Positions 8,055 to 16,855 of a stretch of DNA of 64,000 nt are shown here, in pieces. The position numbers and the translations under genes are program-made. The notes below the pieces were generated by a model that made no database searches, had not been told where the DNA came from, and worked only from the letters and a program-made list of their open reading frames with translations. How positions within the stretch are numbered: position 1 is the stretch's first letter; each line of letters begins with the position of its first letter. The stretch is from Actinocorallia sp039871655 (GTDB lineage: Bacteria; Actinomycetota; Actinomycetes; Streptosporangiales; Streptosporangiaceae), in NCBI RefSeq assembly GCF_039871655.1, contig NZ_JBDPLZ010000009.1, positions 124,001 to 188,000 on the forward strand. The letters are read 5' to 3'.

Positions 8055-8945
8055 ATGCCGATCATCGCCACCCGGGACCTCACCATGAGGTTCCCCGGGG
8101 TGACCGCGCTGGACGCGTTGAGCTTCACCGTCGAGCCCGGTGTCACCGGACTCGTCGGCGCCAACGGCGCGGGTAAGTCCACCCTCATCAAGATCCTGCT
8201 CGGGCTGCTCCCACCGACCGCCGGCCGGGCCGAGGTGCTCGGGCACGACATCGCCACGGGCGGCGCGCGGATCAGGGAGCAGGTCGGGTTCATGCCCGAG
8301 TACGACTGCCTTCCCCCCGACGTCTCGGCGACGGAGTTCGTCGTCCACCTGGCGAGGGTGTCGGGGCTGCCCGCCACGGCGGCCCGGGAGCGCGCCGCGG
8401 ACGTGCTGCGCCACGTGGGCCTCCACGAGGAGCGGTACCGGCCGATGGGCGGCTACTCGACCGGCATGAGGCAGAAGGTCAAGCTCGCGCAGGCGCTCGT
8501 CCACGACCCCCGGCTGGTCTTCCTCGACGAGCCCACCAACGGCCTGGATCCGCGGGGACGCGACGAGATGCTCGCGCTGATCCGGCGGATCGGCGCGGAG
8601 TTCGGGATCAGCGTGCTGGTCACCTCCCACCTGCTCGGCGAGCTGGAGCGGATCTGCGACAACGTCGTGATCATCGACGGGGGGAAGCTGCTGAGCTCCA
8701 AGTCCGTCTCGGCCTACACCGAGGCCAGCGGCCGGCTGCTCGTCGAGGTGGAGGAGGGCCGGGAGGCGCTCGCGAGGCGCCTGGCCGAGCAGGGCGTCTC
8801 CGTCCGCCCGGACGGGCGTCACCTCGTCGTCGACCTCGCCGGGGAGGAGACCTACGACCGGATCCGCGACGGGGTCGCCGACCTGGGCCTCGCACTCGTC
8901 CGCCTGGAACAGGCCCGCCACCACATCGAGGAGGTGTTCCGGTGA
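8055..8945 (+). CDS. ABC transporter ATP-binding protein (ABC-2 exporter, unit 1)
   Basis: 296 residues, one nucleotide-binding domain. Walker A GANGAGKST, signature GGYSTGMRQKVKLA, Walker B LVFLDEPTNGLDP and the switch His in VTSHLLG are all present. The C-terminal 75 residues form the extra domain common to ABC-2 exporter ATPases. Its stop overlaps the permease start (GTGA), so the two are translationally coupled. It is the first of four genes ordered ATPase-permease-ATPase-permease. Substrate unknown. Confidence 0.93.
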   Translation: MPIIATRDLTMRFPGVTALDALSFTVEPGVTGLVGANGAGKSTLIKILLGLLPPTAGRAEVLGHDIATGGARIREQVGFMPEYDCLPPDVSATEFVVHLARVSGLPATAARERAADVLRHVGLHEERYRPMGGYSTGMRQKVKLAQALVHDPRLVFLDEPTNGLDPRGRDEMLALIRRIGAEFGISVLVTSHLLGELERICDNVVIIDGGKLLSSKSVSAYTEASGRLLVEVEEGREALARRLAEQGVSVRPDGRHLVVDLAGEETYDRIRDGVADLGLALVRLEQARHHIEEVFR

Positions 8946-9847
8946 GCACCGCCATCCACGACATCGGCTACCGGCACTACGACGGTCCGCGCCTTGGCCG
9001 CGCCCACACGGTGCGCGCCCTCTACCAGTACAACCTGCGGTCCGTCTTCGGGCTCGGCAGGGGCCCGCGGGCCAAGATCCTGCCCATGATGATGGTGGCG
9101 TTCATGCTCCTCCCCGCGGCGGGGGACATCGCGATCCTGTCGTTCGCCAGGACGCCCGAGGCGCTGATCGACTACTCGATGTACGCGTTCTACCTGCAGA
9201 TGATCATCGCGATCTTCCTCGCGACGCAGGCGCCGGTGATCGCCTCCCGGGACCAGCGGTTCCGCACCGTCCCGCTGTACTTCTCCCGGCCGGTCGGGGC
9301 GTGGGACTTCGTCCTGGCCAAGTTCGCGGCCTTCGTCACCGCGCTGCTGCTGCTCGTGGCCGTCCCCGTGACGCTGCTGCACCTGGGCTTCCTGACGATG
9401 CGCGGGACGATGATCGAGCACGGCTCCAAGGGCGTGCCGTCGGTGGTGGACCAGACCGGCTACTACCTCGCCGCGCTCGTCGGCTGCCTGCTGCTCGCGC
9501 TGGTGCTCTCGTCGTTCGCTCTGCTCATCGCGGCCTTCACCCCCCGGAGGGGCTTCGGGGTCGCGGCGGTCATGGCCGTCTACCTGATCTCCAACGTGGT
9601 CGTGCTGATCATCCAGGTGGTGAGCCTGGGGAACGGCGACTACGACCTGGCCGGGTGGGCCAACCTGCTCACCCCGTTCAGGTTGGTCGACGGCGTGCAG
9701 GCCCGGCTGCTGGGCGCCGACATCGGCGTCCGCGGCGACAGCGTGCCGCCCGCCGGGTCCGGCCCGGTGTTCCTGCTGGGGTGCCTGGCCGTGATCGGCG
9801 GCTCCCTGGCCCTGCTGACGCGACGGTTCCGGAAGGCGGGTGCGTGA
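8942..9847 (+). CDS. ABC-2 type permease (unit 1)
   Basis: 301 residues with about six hydrophobic segments (for example MMMVAFMLLPAAGDIAIL and AALVGCLLLALVLSSFALL). The N-terminus HDIGYRHYDGPRLGRAHTVRA is shared by a family of actinobacterial permeases next to ATPases of this type. It overlaps the preceding ATPase by 4 nt and the following ATPase by 1 nt (TGATG). No substrate can be named. Confidence 0.88.
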   Translation: MSTAIHDIGYRHYDGPRLGRAHTVRALYQYNLRSVFGLGRGPRAKILPMMMVAFMLLPAAGDIAILSFARTPEALIDYSMYAFYLQMIIAIFLATQAPVIASRDQRFRTVPLYFSRPVGAWDFVLAKFAAFVTALLLLVAVPVTLLHLGFLTMRGTMIEHGSKGVPSVVDQTGYYLAALVGCLLLALVLSSFALLIAAFTPRRGFGVAAVMAVYLISNVVVLIIQVVSLGNGDYDLAGWANLLTPFRLVDGVQARLLGADIGVRGDSVPPAGSGPVFLLGCLAVIGGSLALLTRRFRKAGA

Positions 9848-10758
9848 TGAGCGCCATCCAGATCGAGGACGTCTCCCGCTGGTACGGCAACGTGGTGGCC
9901 GTCAACGGCGTCACGATGACGATCGGCCCCGGCGTCACGGGGCTGCTGGGCCCGAACGGCGCGGGCAAGTCCACGCTGATCCACATGATGGGCGGGTTCC
10001 TGGAGCCCTCCTCGGGGGGGCTGACGCTGGACGGGGAGCCGATCTGGCGCAACCCGTCGGTGTACCGGCACATCGGCCTGGTCCCCGAACGGGAGAGCGC
10101 CTACGACTTCCTGACCGGTGAGCAGTTCATCGTCTCGATGGCCAAGCTGCACAGGCTGCCGGACCCGGAGGCGGCGGCGCGCCGGGCCATCGGGCGCGTC
10201 GAGATGGACTACGCGGCGGCGCGTCCCATCGGCACCTACTCCAAGGGCATGAAGCAGCGGATCAAGATGGCGTCCGCGCTGGTCCACGACCCGGCCGTGC
10301 TGCTGCTGGACGAGCCGTTCAACGGCATGGACCCGCGCCAGCGGCTGCAGTTGATGGACCTGATCAGGGAGATGGCAGCCGAGGGGCGCACCATCTTGTT
10401 CAGCTCCCACATCCTGGAGGAGGTCGAACGGCTGGCCACCCACATCGAGGTGATCGTCGCCGGCCGGCACGCGGCCTCGGGTGACTTCCGGGAGATCCGG
10501 CGGCTGATGACCGACCGGCCGCACCTCTTCGCGATCCGCTCCTCCGACGACCGCGCCCTGGCCGCGGCGATCATCGCCGACGGCTCGGCCCGCGCGGTCC
10601 GCCTGACCGACCAGGGGCTGGAGGTGGAGACCGCCGACTTCGCGCGCTTCACCCGGCTGGTCCCCCAGCTGGCGAAGAAGGCGGAGATCCGGCTGTGGGA
10701 GGTCTCCCCGTCCGACGAGTCCCTGGAAAGCGTCTTCAGCTACCTGGTGGGAAAGTGA
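9847..10758 (+). CDS. ABC transporter ATP-binding protein (ABC-2 exporter, unit 2)
   Basis: 303 residues. Walker A is GPNGAGKST, the signature is IGTYSKGMKQRIKMA, Walker B is VLLLDEPFNGMDP and the H-loop is LFSSHILEE. It is paralogous to the ATPase at 8055, with the same layout and a C-terminal domain ending in SLESVFSYLVGK. Its ATG begins on the last base of the permease stop, and its own end overlaps the next permease start. Having two distinct ATPases suggests either a heterodimeric ATPase pair or two exporters in one transcript. Confidence 0.93.
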   Translation: MSAIQIEDVSRWYGNVVAVNGVTMTIGPGVTGLLGPNGAGKSTLIHMMGGFLEPSSGGLTLDGEPIWRNPSVYRHIGLVPERESAYDFLTGEQFIVSMAKLHRLPDPEAAARRAIGRVEMDYAAARPIGTYSKGMKQRIKMASALVHDPAVLLLDEPFNGMDPRQRLQLMDLIREMAAEGRTILFSSHILEEVERLATHIEVIVAGRHAASGDFREIRRLMTDRPHLFAIRSSDDRALAAAIIADGSARAVRLTDQGLEVETADFARFTRLVPQLAKKAEIRLWEVSPSDESLESVFSYLVGK

Positions 10759-11471
10759 ACACGACCATCGCTTACATCACGTTCCGCGGCATGCTGGGAC
10801 GCAGGCGCGCGCTGCTCCTGTTCTTCCTGCCCGCCGTCCTCCTGCTGTTCTCGGTGGCCCTGCGGGCGCTCGGCGACGACAGCCTGGACTCGGCCTCGGC
10901 CGTCCTGTGGACGTTCGGCCTGGCCGTCCTGCTGCCGCTGGTGGCACTCATCGCCGGGACCGGGGTCATCGGGCCCGAGATCGACGACGGCCAGATCATG
11001 TACATCCTGACCAAGCCGATCTCACGCGCCTCGGTGATCATCACCAAGTACCTCTGCGCGATCGTCCTGATCTTGGCCTTCACGGTCCTGCCGGTCTGGC
11101 TGGGCGGCGCGATCATGCTGGGCCCGGGCTCCGACCTGCCCGCCGCGTTCGCCGTCGGCGTCCTGGCCGGCGGCGTCGCCTACGGCGCGGTCTTCGTCGC
11201 ACTGGCCGTCGTCAGCCGCCAGGCCGTCACCATCGGCCTGATCTACGCCCTGGTGTGGGAGGGCCTCATCGGCACCTTCGCCCCCGGCACCCAGGTCCTG
11301 TCCGTCCAGCACTGGTCCCTGGCGATCATCGATCGCCTGACCTCCAGCACCACCGTCAACGCCGCGGTGAGCCTGCCGGTCTCCGCGGTCCTGCTGATCC
11401 TGGTCACCGTCGGCGCGCTGACCCTGGCCACCGCCCGCCTCCGCACCCTCACCCTCGCCTCGTCCGACTGA
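10755..11471 (+). CDS. ABC-2 type permease (unit 2)
   Basis: 238 residues, six predicted membrane segments, starting with GTG inside the stop of the upstream ATPase (GTGA overlap). The motif EIDDGQIMYILTKPISRASVI between segments 2 and 3 is typical of ABC-2 permeases that act as one half of a channel. It is shorter than the unit 1 permease and not closely similar to it. It is convergent with coaA, 29 nt away. Confidence 0.88.
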   Translation: MNTTIAYITFRGMLGRRRALLLFFLPAVLLLFSVALRALGDDSLDSASAVLWTFGLAVLLPLVALIAGTGVIGPEIDDGQIMYILTKPISRASVIITKYLCAIVLILAFTVLPVWLGGAIMLGPGSDLPAAFAVGVLAGGVAYGAVFVALAVVSRQAVTIGLIYALVWEGLIGTFAPGTQVLSVQHWSLAIIDRLTSSTTVNAAVSLPVSAVLLILVTVGALTLATARLRTLTLASSD

Positions 11472-11500
11472 CGTCCCCGCCGAAGGCCCGTCCGGGCCGG

Positions 11501-12442
11501 TCAGATCCGGCGGAGGCGGATGCGCTGGATGGAGTGGTCGGGGGCCTTGTGGAGGACGAGGGTGGCGCGGGCGCGGGTGGGGAGGATGTTCTCGTGGAGG
11601 TTGCGCTCGTTGACCTCGTACCAGATGTGGCGGGCGAAGTCGATGGCCTCGTCGTCCGTCTGGGAGCGGGCCTGGTCGTGGAAGTAGGAGCGGGGGTCCG
11701 AGAAGCGGGTCTTGCGCAGGGCCAGGAAGCGTTCCAGGTACCAGCGGCGGATGTGCTCGACCTTGGCGTCGACGTAGATGGAGAAGTCGAAGTAGTCGGA
11801 GACCGACAGCGAGCCGGTGGGAGGCACCTGGAGGACGTTGATGCCCTCCAGGATGAGGATGTCGGGGGTGCGGACGGTCTGCCGCTCCCCCTTCAGGATG
11901 TCGTACTCCAGGTGGGAGTAGATCGGGATCGTCTGCTCCCTGGCGCCGGCCTTGATCCGGGAGATGAAGCGCAGCAGGGCGCGGCGGTCGTAGGACTCGG
12001 GGAAGCCCTTGCGGTTCATCAGGTCGCGGCGGACCAGCTCGGCGTTGGGGTAGAGGAAGTTGTCGGTGGTGACCAGCTCCACCCGCGGGTGTTCGGGCCA
12101 GCGGGCCAGGACGGCCTGGAGCAGGCGGGCCACGGTGGACTTGCCGACGGCCACGCTGCCCGCCACCCCGATGATGAACGGAGTGGGGCGCACCGACTCG
12201 TTCAGGAAGGTGCTGAGGGTGTCGCGCAGGCCGCTGTCACCGGTGAAGAAGAGGTTCAGCAGCCGGGTCAGCGGCAGGTAGACGTCCTCCACCTCGTCGA
12301 TGCTGAGCGGATCGCCCAGCCCCCGCAGAGCGTCGAGATCCGCTTCGGCGAGGGTCAGGGGGGTGTTGGCCCTCAACTGCTTCCAGGTGTCGCGGGAGAA
12401 CTCGACGTAGGGGCTGGGAGTGGGCTCCCAGGGCGTGCTCAT
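11501..12442 (-). CDS. coaA: Type I pantothenate kinase
   Basis: 313 residues. It catalyses the first step of coenzyme A synthesis. P-loop GSVAVGKST lies near 95-103. Other family motifs are TTDNFLYPN, RKGFPESYDRRALLRF, IPIYSHLEYDI, LILEGINVLQ and FDFSIYVDA. The start ATG at 12442 gives MSTPWEPTPSPYVEFSR, the normal actinobacterial N-terminus. There is no good ribosome-binding site, so the message may have a short or absent leader. It is divergent from glmS with 72 nt between. Confidence 0.96.
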   Translation of the reverse strand: MSTPWEPTPSPYVEFSRDTWKQLRANTPLTLAEADLDALRGLGDPLSIDEVEDVYLPLTRLLNLFFTGDSGLRDTLSTFLNESVRPTPFIIGVAGSVAVGKSTVARLLQAVLARWPEHPRVELVTTDNFLYPNAELVRRDLMNRKGFPESYDRRALLRFISRIKAGAREQTIPIYSHLEYDILKGERQTVRTPDILILEGINVLQVPPTGSLSVSDYFDFSIYVDAKVEHIRRWYLERFLALRKTRFSDPRSYFHDQARSQTDDEAIDFARHIWYEVNERNLHENILPTRARATLVLHKAPDHSIQRIRLRRI

Positions 12443-12514
12443 GGAAGACGAGGGTAACCAGAGGGTGAGGAGGCACAGGTCGGCGGCACCCCTGTACCAG
12501 ATAGTCTGGCCGCC

Positions 12515-14359
12515 ATGTGCGGAATCGTGGGTTACGTCGGCGGGAAGCAGGCGCAGCAGGTCGTGGTGGACGGCCTGGCCCGGCTGGAGTACCGGGGGTA
12601 CGACTCGGCGGGGCTGGCTCTGGTGGTGGACGGGAAGCTCGCCACCGCCAAGAAGGCCGGGAAGCTGATCAATCTGCGCAAGGCGCTGGAGGAGGAGCCG
12701 CCTCCGGCCTCCACCATCGGGCTGGGGCATACCCGGTGGGCCACCCACGGCGCGCCCAACGACTCCAACGCGCACCCGCACGTGGACTGCGGCGGCCGGA
12801 TCGCGGTGATCCACAACGGGATCATCGAGAACTTCGCCGAGCTGAAGGCCGGTCTGCTGGAGAACGGGCACGGTTTCGGCTCCGAGACCGACACCGAGGT
12901 CGTCGCCCACCTCCTGGAGGAGGAGGTCGGCGCCGGGCGGGACCTGCCCGAGGCGATGCGCCGGGTCTGCCGCCGGCTGGAGGGCGCCTACACCCTGGTG
13001 GCGGTCGACGCCCAGGACCCGGAAGTCGTCGTCGGCGCCCGCCGCAACTCCCCGCTGGTCGTCGGCAAGGGCGACGGGGAGAACTTCCTCGCCTCGGACG
13101 TGGCCGCGTTCATCGAACACACCCGCGACGCCATCGAGCTGGGCCAGGACCAGGTGGTGGAGCTGCGCCGCGACGGCGTGAGGGTCACCGACTACGAGGG
13201 CCGCCCCGCCGAGGTGCACGAGTACCACGTCGACTGGGACGTCTCGGCCGCCGAGAAGGGCGGCTACGACTACTTCATGCTCAAGGAGATCGCCGAGCAG
13301 CCGAAGGCGGTCGCCGACACGCTGCTGGGCCGCATCGGCGCCGACGGGCGGCTCCACCTGGACGAGATGCACATCACCGACCAGCAGCTCCGCGAGATCG
13401 ACAAGATCATCATCATCGCCTGCGGCACGTCCTACCACGCGGGCCTGATCGCCAAGTACGCCATCGAGCACTGGGCCGGGCTGCCCTGCGAGGTGGAGGT
13501 GGCCAGCGAGTTCCGCTACCGGGACCCGATCCTCACCCGCTCCACCCTGGTGATCGCGATCTCCCAGTCCGGCGAGTCCATGGACACGCTGATGGCCGTC
13601 CGGCACGCCCGCGAGCAGAAGGCCCGCGTGTTGTGCATCTGCAACGTCAACGGCTCGACGATGCCGCGCGAGTGCGACGGCGTGCTCTACACCCACGCCG
13701 GCCCCGAGGTGGGCGTGGCGGCGACCAAGACGTTCCTCACCCAGCTGGTGGCCGTCTACCTGATCGCCCTCTACATCGCCCAGGTGCGCGGCACCAAGTG
13801 GGGCGACGAGGTCTTCGCCATGGTCCAGCTGCTGGCGACCATGCCGGAGAAGGTGGAGAAGGTCCTGGAGACCATGGAGCCGGTGCGCGAGCTGGCCCGC
13901 TCCCTGGCGGGCGAGAGGTCCGTGCTGTTCCTGGGCCGCCATGTGGGCTTCCCGGTCGCGCTGGAGGGCGCGCTGAAGCTCAAGGAGCTGGCCTACATGC
14001 ACGCCGAGGGGTTCGCGGCGGGCGAGCTGAAGCACGGGCCGATCGCGCTGATCGAGGAGGGGCTGCCGGTCATCGTGGTGGTGCCGCCCCGCGCCAGGGA
14101 CGTGCTGCACGACAAGATCGTCTCCAACATCCAGGAGATCCGGGCGCGCGGGGCGCGGACCATCGTGATCGCCGAGGAGGGGGACGACACCGTGGTGCCC
14201 TACTCCGACACGCTGATCGAGGTGCCGGCCGTGCCGACGCTGCTGCAGCCGCTGGTGGCCACCGTGCCGCTGCAGGTGTTCTCCTGCGAGCTGGCCACGG
14301 CCAAGGGTCACGACGTGGACCAGCCGCGAAACCTGGCCAAATCCGTCACGGTCGAATAG
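12515..14359 (+). CDS. glmS: Glutamine-fructose-6-phosphate aminotransferase (isomerizing)
   Basis: 614 residues, the usual length. The N-terminal glutaminase starts MCGIVGYVGG with Cys2 as nucleophile, and the RGYDSAGLA and GHTRWATHG loops follow. Two SIS sugar-isomerase domains carry the phosphate loops CGTSYHAG and ISQSGESMDTL. The C-terminus is the conserved LAKSVTVE. It makes glucosamine-6-phosphate, the substrate of GlmM. No glmS ribozyme is apparent in the 72 nt upstream. A hairpin follows the gene. Confidence 0.97.
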   Translation: MCGIVGYVGGKQAQQVVVDGLARLEYRGYDSAGLALVVDGKLATAKKAGKLINLRKALEEEPPPASTIGLGHTRWATHGAPNDSNAHPHVDCGGRIAVIHNGIIENFAELKAGLLENGHGFGSETDTEVVAHLLEEEVGAGRDLPEAMRRVCRRLEGAYTLVAVDAQDPEVVVGARRNSPLVVGKGDGENFLASDVAAFIEHTRDAIELGQDQVVELRRDGVRVTDYEGRPAEVHEYHVDWDVSAAEKGGYDYFMLKEIAEQPKAVADTLLGRIGADGRLHLDEMHITDQQLREIDKIIIIACGTSYHAGLIAKYAIEHWAGLPCEVEVASEFRYRDPILTRSTLVIAISQSGESMDTLMAVRHAREQKARVLCICNVNGSTMPRECDGVLYTHAGPEVGVAATKTFLTQLVAVYLIALYIAQVRGTKWGDEVFAMVQLLATMPEKVEKVLETMEPVRELARSLAGERSVLFLGRHVGFPVALEGALKLKELAYMHAEGFAAGELKHGPIALIEEGLPVIVVVPPRARDVLHDKIVSNIQEIRARGARTIVIAEEGDDTVVPYSDTLIEVPAVPTLLQPLVATVPLQVFSCELATAKGHDVDQPRNLAKSVTVE

Positions 14360-14377
14360 AACACCGCGAACCAGCCG

Positions 14378-14413
14378 CCCGCCCTCTCCGTCTGATCAAG
14401 ACGAGAGGGCGGG
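14378..14413 (+). terminator. Long hairpin between glmS and the next ABC ATPase
   Basis: The left arm, from 14378 (CCCGCCCTCTC...), pairs with the right arm ending at 14413 (...GAGAGGGCGGG). The stem is about 15 bp with one bulged C and a 5-nt loop (GATCA). There is no T-run. The right arm runs into the GGGAGG ribosome-binding site of the gene starting at 14424, so the same hairpin could end glmS transcription or mask translation initiation downstream. Confidence 0.65.
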
Positions 14414-14423
14414 AGGCGGGTCG

Positions 14424-15350
14424 GTGGAAGACGAAGCAGGTGTGTACGCGCGCGGCGTGACGCGCGCGTTCGGGCCCGTGCAGGCGCTGCGCGGGCTCGA
14501 CCTGACCGTTCCGTACGGTCAGGTGACGGCGCTGGTGGGAGCCAACGGAGCGGGCAAGACGACCCTGCTTCTGATCCTCGCCACCCTGCTCGCGCCCGAC
14601 TCCGGGGAGATCAGGGTGGCCGGCTGCGACCTGCGGACGGACCCCGAGCGGGCCCGGATGTCGCTGGGATGGATGCCCGACACGTTCGGGGCGTACGACC
14701 AGCTGACCGTCGCCGAGTACCTGGAGTTCTTCGCGGACGCCTACGGGCTGTCGCCCGCGGAGGGTTCCGGGCGGGTCGTCGAGCTGCTCCAGCAGGTGCA
14801 CCTGCTGGAGATGTCCCGCCAGCCCGTCCACGTGCTCTCCCGGGGGCAGAAGCAGCGGCTGGGGCTCGCGCGGGCGCTGGTTCACCGGCCGAAGGTGTTG
14901 CTCCTGGACGAACCCGCCTCCGGGCTGGACCCGCGCTCCCGGATAGAGCTGCGGGACCTGCTGCGCTCCTTGGCCGCCGAAGGCGCGGCCGTGCTGATCT
15001 CCAGCCACATCCTGAGCGAGCTGGAGGAGATCGCCGACCGGGTCGTCCTGGTGGACCAGGGGGCCACGGCGGGTGAGCACGAGATCACGAAGCTCACAGC
15101 CGAGGCCCAAGGGCTGTGGCGGGTGCGCGCCCTGGAGGAGGAGCCCCTCACCGCGGCGCTGGACGCCAGGGAGGTGCCCTGCCGGACGGTACCGGGGGCG
15201 TCCGGCTTGGACGTCGGGCCGCTCACCGAGCGCGAAGCGGCCGTGCTGCTGGCCGAGCTGGTGGGCGCGGGGGTCCGCGTCGTCTCCTACGCGCCGGTCG
15301 GGGGCGCGCTCGAATCGGTCTATCTCGCGATGACGGAGGACCGCACATGA
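14424..15350 (+). CDS. ABC transporter ATP-binding protein (second exporter)
   Basis: 308 residues. Walker A GANGAGKTT, signature LSRGQKQRLGLA, Walker B VLLLDEPASGLDP and H-loop ISSHILSE are intact. The C-terminal 90 residues are the accessory domain of ABC-2 exporters. The start is GTG after GGGAGG, which lies in a hairpin arm. The 3' end overlaps the permease by 4 nt. Substrate unknown. It has no evident link to the flanking glmS or acpS. Confidence 0.92.
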   Translation: MEDEAGVYARGVTRAFGPVQALRGLDLTVPYGQVTALVGANGAGKTTLLLILATLLAPDSGEIRVAGCDLRTDPERARMSLGWMPDTFGAYDQLTVAEYLEFFADAYGLSPAEGSGRVVELLQQVHLLEMSRQPVHVLSRGQKQRLGLARALVHRPKVLLLDEPASGLDPRSRIELRDLLRSLAAEGAAVLISSHILSELEEIADRVVLVDQGATAGEHEITKLTAEAQGLWRVRALEEEPLTAALDAREVPCRTVPGASGLDVGPLTEREAAVLLAELVGAGVRVVSYAPVGGALESVYLAMTEDRT

Positions 15351-16390
15351 CGGTTCGGGGAACGCTCCTGGTGGCGCGTCTGGAGTTCCGCACGCGGCTC
15401 CGGACCGGGCGCTGGAAGGTCCTGTTCGGGGTGTGGTTCGCGGTCCTTGCCCTGTTCAGCCTGCTGTTGCGCGTCAATCTGGGCTCGGAGGACGCGGACG
15501 AGGACGGCATCGTGATGTTCGGGGTGCTGCTGTTCTTCGTCCTGCTGCTCATGATGCTGATCAGCCCGGCGCTGACGGCCCAGTCGATCAACGGGGATCG
15601 GGAGCGGGGCCTGCTGGCGCCGCTGCAGACCACCCGGCTGACCCCGCTGGAGATCGCCTCGGGCAAGCTCCTGGCGGCCTGGGCCGTCGGTCTGGCGGTG
15701 CTGTCCCTGGCCCTGCCGTTCATCGCCTGGCCCGTCCTGGAAGGCGACGTGAGCCCGGTGCGCGGAATCGTCTGCGTCCTGGTGACGGCGCTGCTGATCG
15801 GGGTCGTCTGCGCCTTCTCCCAGGCTCTGTCGGCCCTGGTCGTCCGGAGCGTGACGTCGGCGCTGCTGTCGTATCTGGCGGTCTTCGCGCTGATGTTCGG
15901 GACGCTCGTCCTGTTCGTGCTGACGCTGCCGCTCGTCACCACCACGGAGTACCACGAATCCGACCTAAAAGGGACATACTCCGTGAAGAAGGAGCACACC
16001 GAGTACACCTGGTGGATCCTCGCGCCCAACCCGTTCGTCATCCTGGCGGACGCCGCTCCGGCCATCCCGCGCAGGCTCGTCTGCGATGAGGGGAGCCGGC
16101 TCCTCCCCTCGCCCGACGAGCAGCCCACAGAGAAAGGGTGCTACTACGCCTCCCGGCCCGAAGACGACCCGCTCGGCCCGATCGGCGAGGAAGTCCGCCA
16201 GGCACGGGTGGGGGAACAGAAGACCGGCGAGTCGTACAAGGCTTACGAGAAGCGGCTGGAGGACGCGCCCGCCGTCTGGCCGTACGGCCTGGCGGCCAAC
16301 CTGCTCCTGGCCGCGGGCTCCCTGGCGATCACCGCGAGACGGCTGCGGGCCCCCGCGGCGCACCTGCCGCGGGGAGTACGCGTGGCCTGA
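15347..16390 (+). CDS. ABC-2 type permease with large extracytoplasmic loop
   Basis: 347 residues, coupled to its ATPase by an ATGA overlap. Hydrophobic segments lie near 25-45, 58-80, 105-130, 140-165 and 170-200. A hydrophilic stretch of about 120 residues (about 200-320) with two Cys (RRLVCDEG and KGCYYASRP) follows, then a last segment before a basic tail. The loop is unusual for a minimal ABC-2 permease and probably faces outward, where the two Cys could pair. Confidence 0.85.
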   Translation: MTVRGTLLVARLEFRTRLRTGRWKVLFGVWFAVLALFSLLLRVNLGSEDADEDGIVMFGVLLFFVLLLMMLISPALTAQSINGDRERGLLAPLQTTRLTPLEIASGKLLAAWAVGLAVLSLALPFIAWPVLEGDVSPVRGIVCVLVTALLIGVVCAFSQALSALVVRSVTSALLSYLAVFALMFGTLVLFVLTLPLVTTTEYHESDLKGTYSVKKEHTEYTWWILAPNPFVILADAAPAIPRRLVCDEGSRLLPSPDEQPTEKGCYYASRPEDDPLGPIGEEVRQARVGEQKTGESYKAYEKRLEDAPAVWPYGLAANLLLAAGSLAITARRLRAPAAHLPRGVRVA

Positions 16391-16501
16391 CCGCCCGAGG
16401 GCCCGCGTCCGGCCCTCGTGAAGGGCGGGCCTCCGGGGCGCGGCGGGCCGGTCGTCCACAGAGGGCCGGAGGCGTGGCGAGAGTTCCCGTACGATCGAGG
16501 A

Positions 16502-16855
16502 GTGATCGTTGGAGTGGGCATCGACGTGGTGGACGTGGCCCGGTTCGAGGCTTCGCTGGAGCGGACGCCGCAGCTGAGGGAACGCCTGTTCACCGAGGAG
16601 GAGCGCGGGCTCCCCGTGTTGTCGCTGGCGGCCCGCTTCGCCGCCAAGGAGGCGCTGGCCAAGGCGCTGGGGGCGCCGCCCGGACTGCGCTGGACCGACG
16701 CGGAGATCCGCAAGGAGCCGTCGGGACGTCCCACCCTGCACGTCAGGGGCACGATCGCCGAGTTCGCGGCACCGCTGGGGATCACCTCCTGGCACGTGTC
16801 GCTCAGCCATGACGGCGGCATCGCCACCGCCGTCGTCATCGCGGAGGCGTCATGA
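16502..16855 (+). CDS. acpS: Holo-[acyl-carrier-protein] synthase
   Basis: 117 residues, the usual size for AcpS. It transfers 4'-phosphopantetheine from CoA to acyl carrier protein. Motifs are VGIDVVDVARFEAS (Mg-binding Asp) and LAARFAAKEALAKALG (catalytic Glu/Lys helix). The GTG start gives VIVGVGIDVV, the standard N-terminus. It overlaps the next gene (ATGA), the usual acpS-nnr arrangement in actinomycetes. Confidence 0.95.
   Translation: MIVGVGIDVVDVARFEASLERTPQLRERLFTEEERGLPVLSLAARFAAKEALAKALGAPPGLRWTDAEIRKEPSGRPTLHVRGTIAEFAAPLGITSWHVSLSHDGGIATAVVIAEAS

Noticed and set aside
11472..11500. Bidirectional terminator GGCCCG-TC-CGGGCC between the ABC permease and coaA
   Set aside because: Only a 6-nt arm with a 2-nt loop and no T-run; too weak to annotate.
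12443..12514. glmS ribozyme
   Set aside because: The gap is only 72 nt and lacks the pseudoknotted core; these ribozymes are mainly known from Firmicutes.
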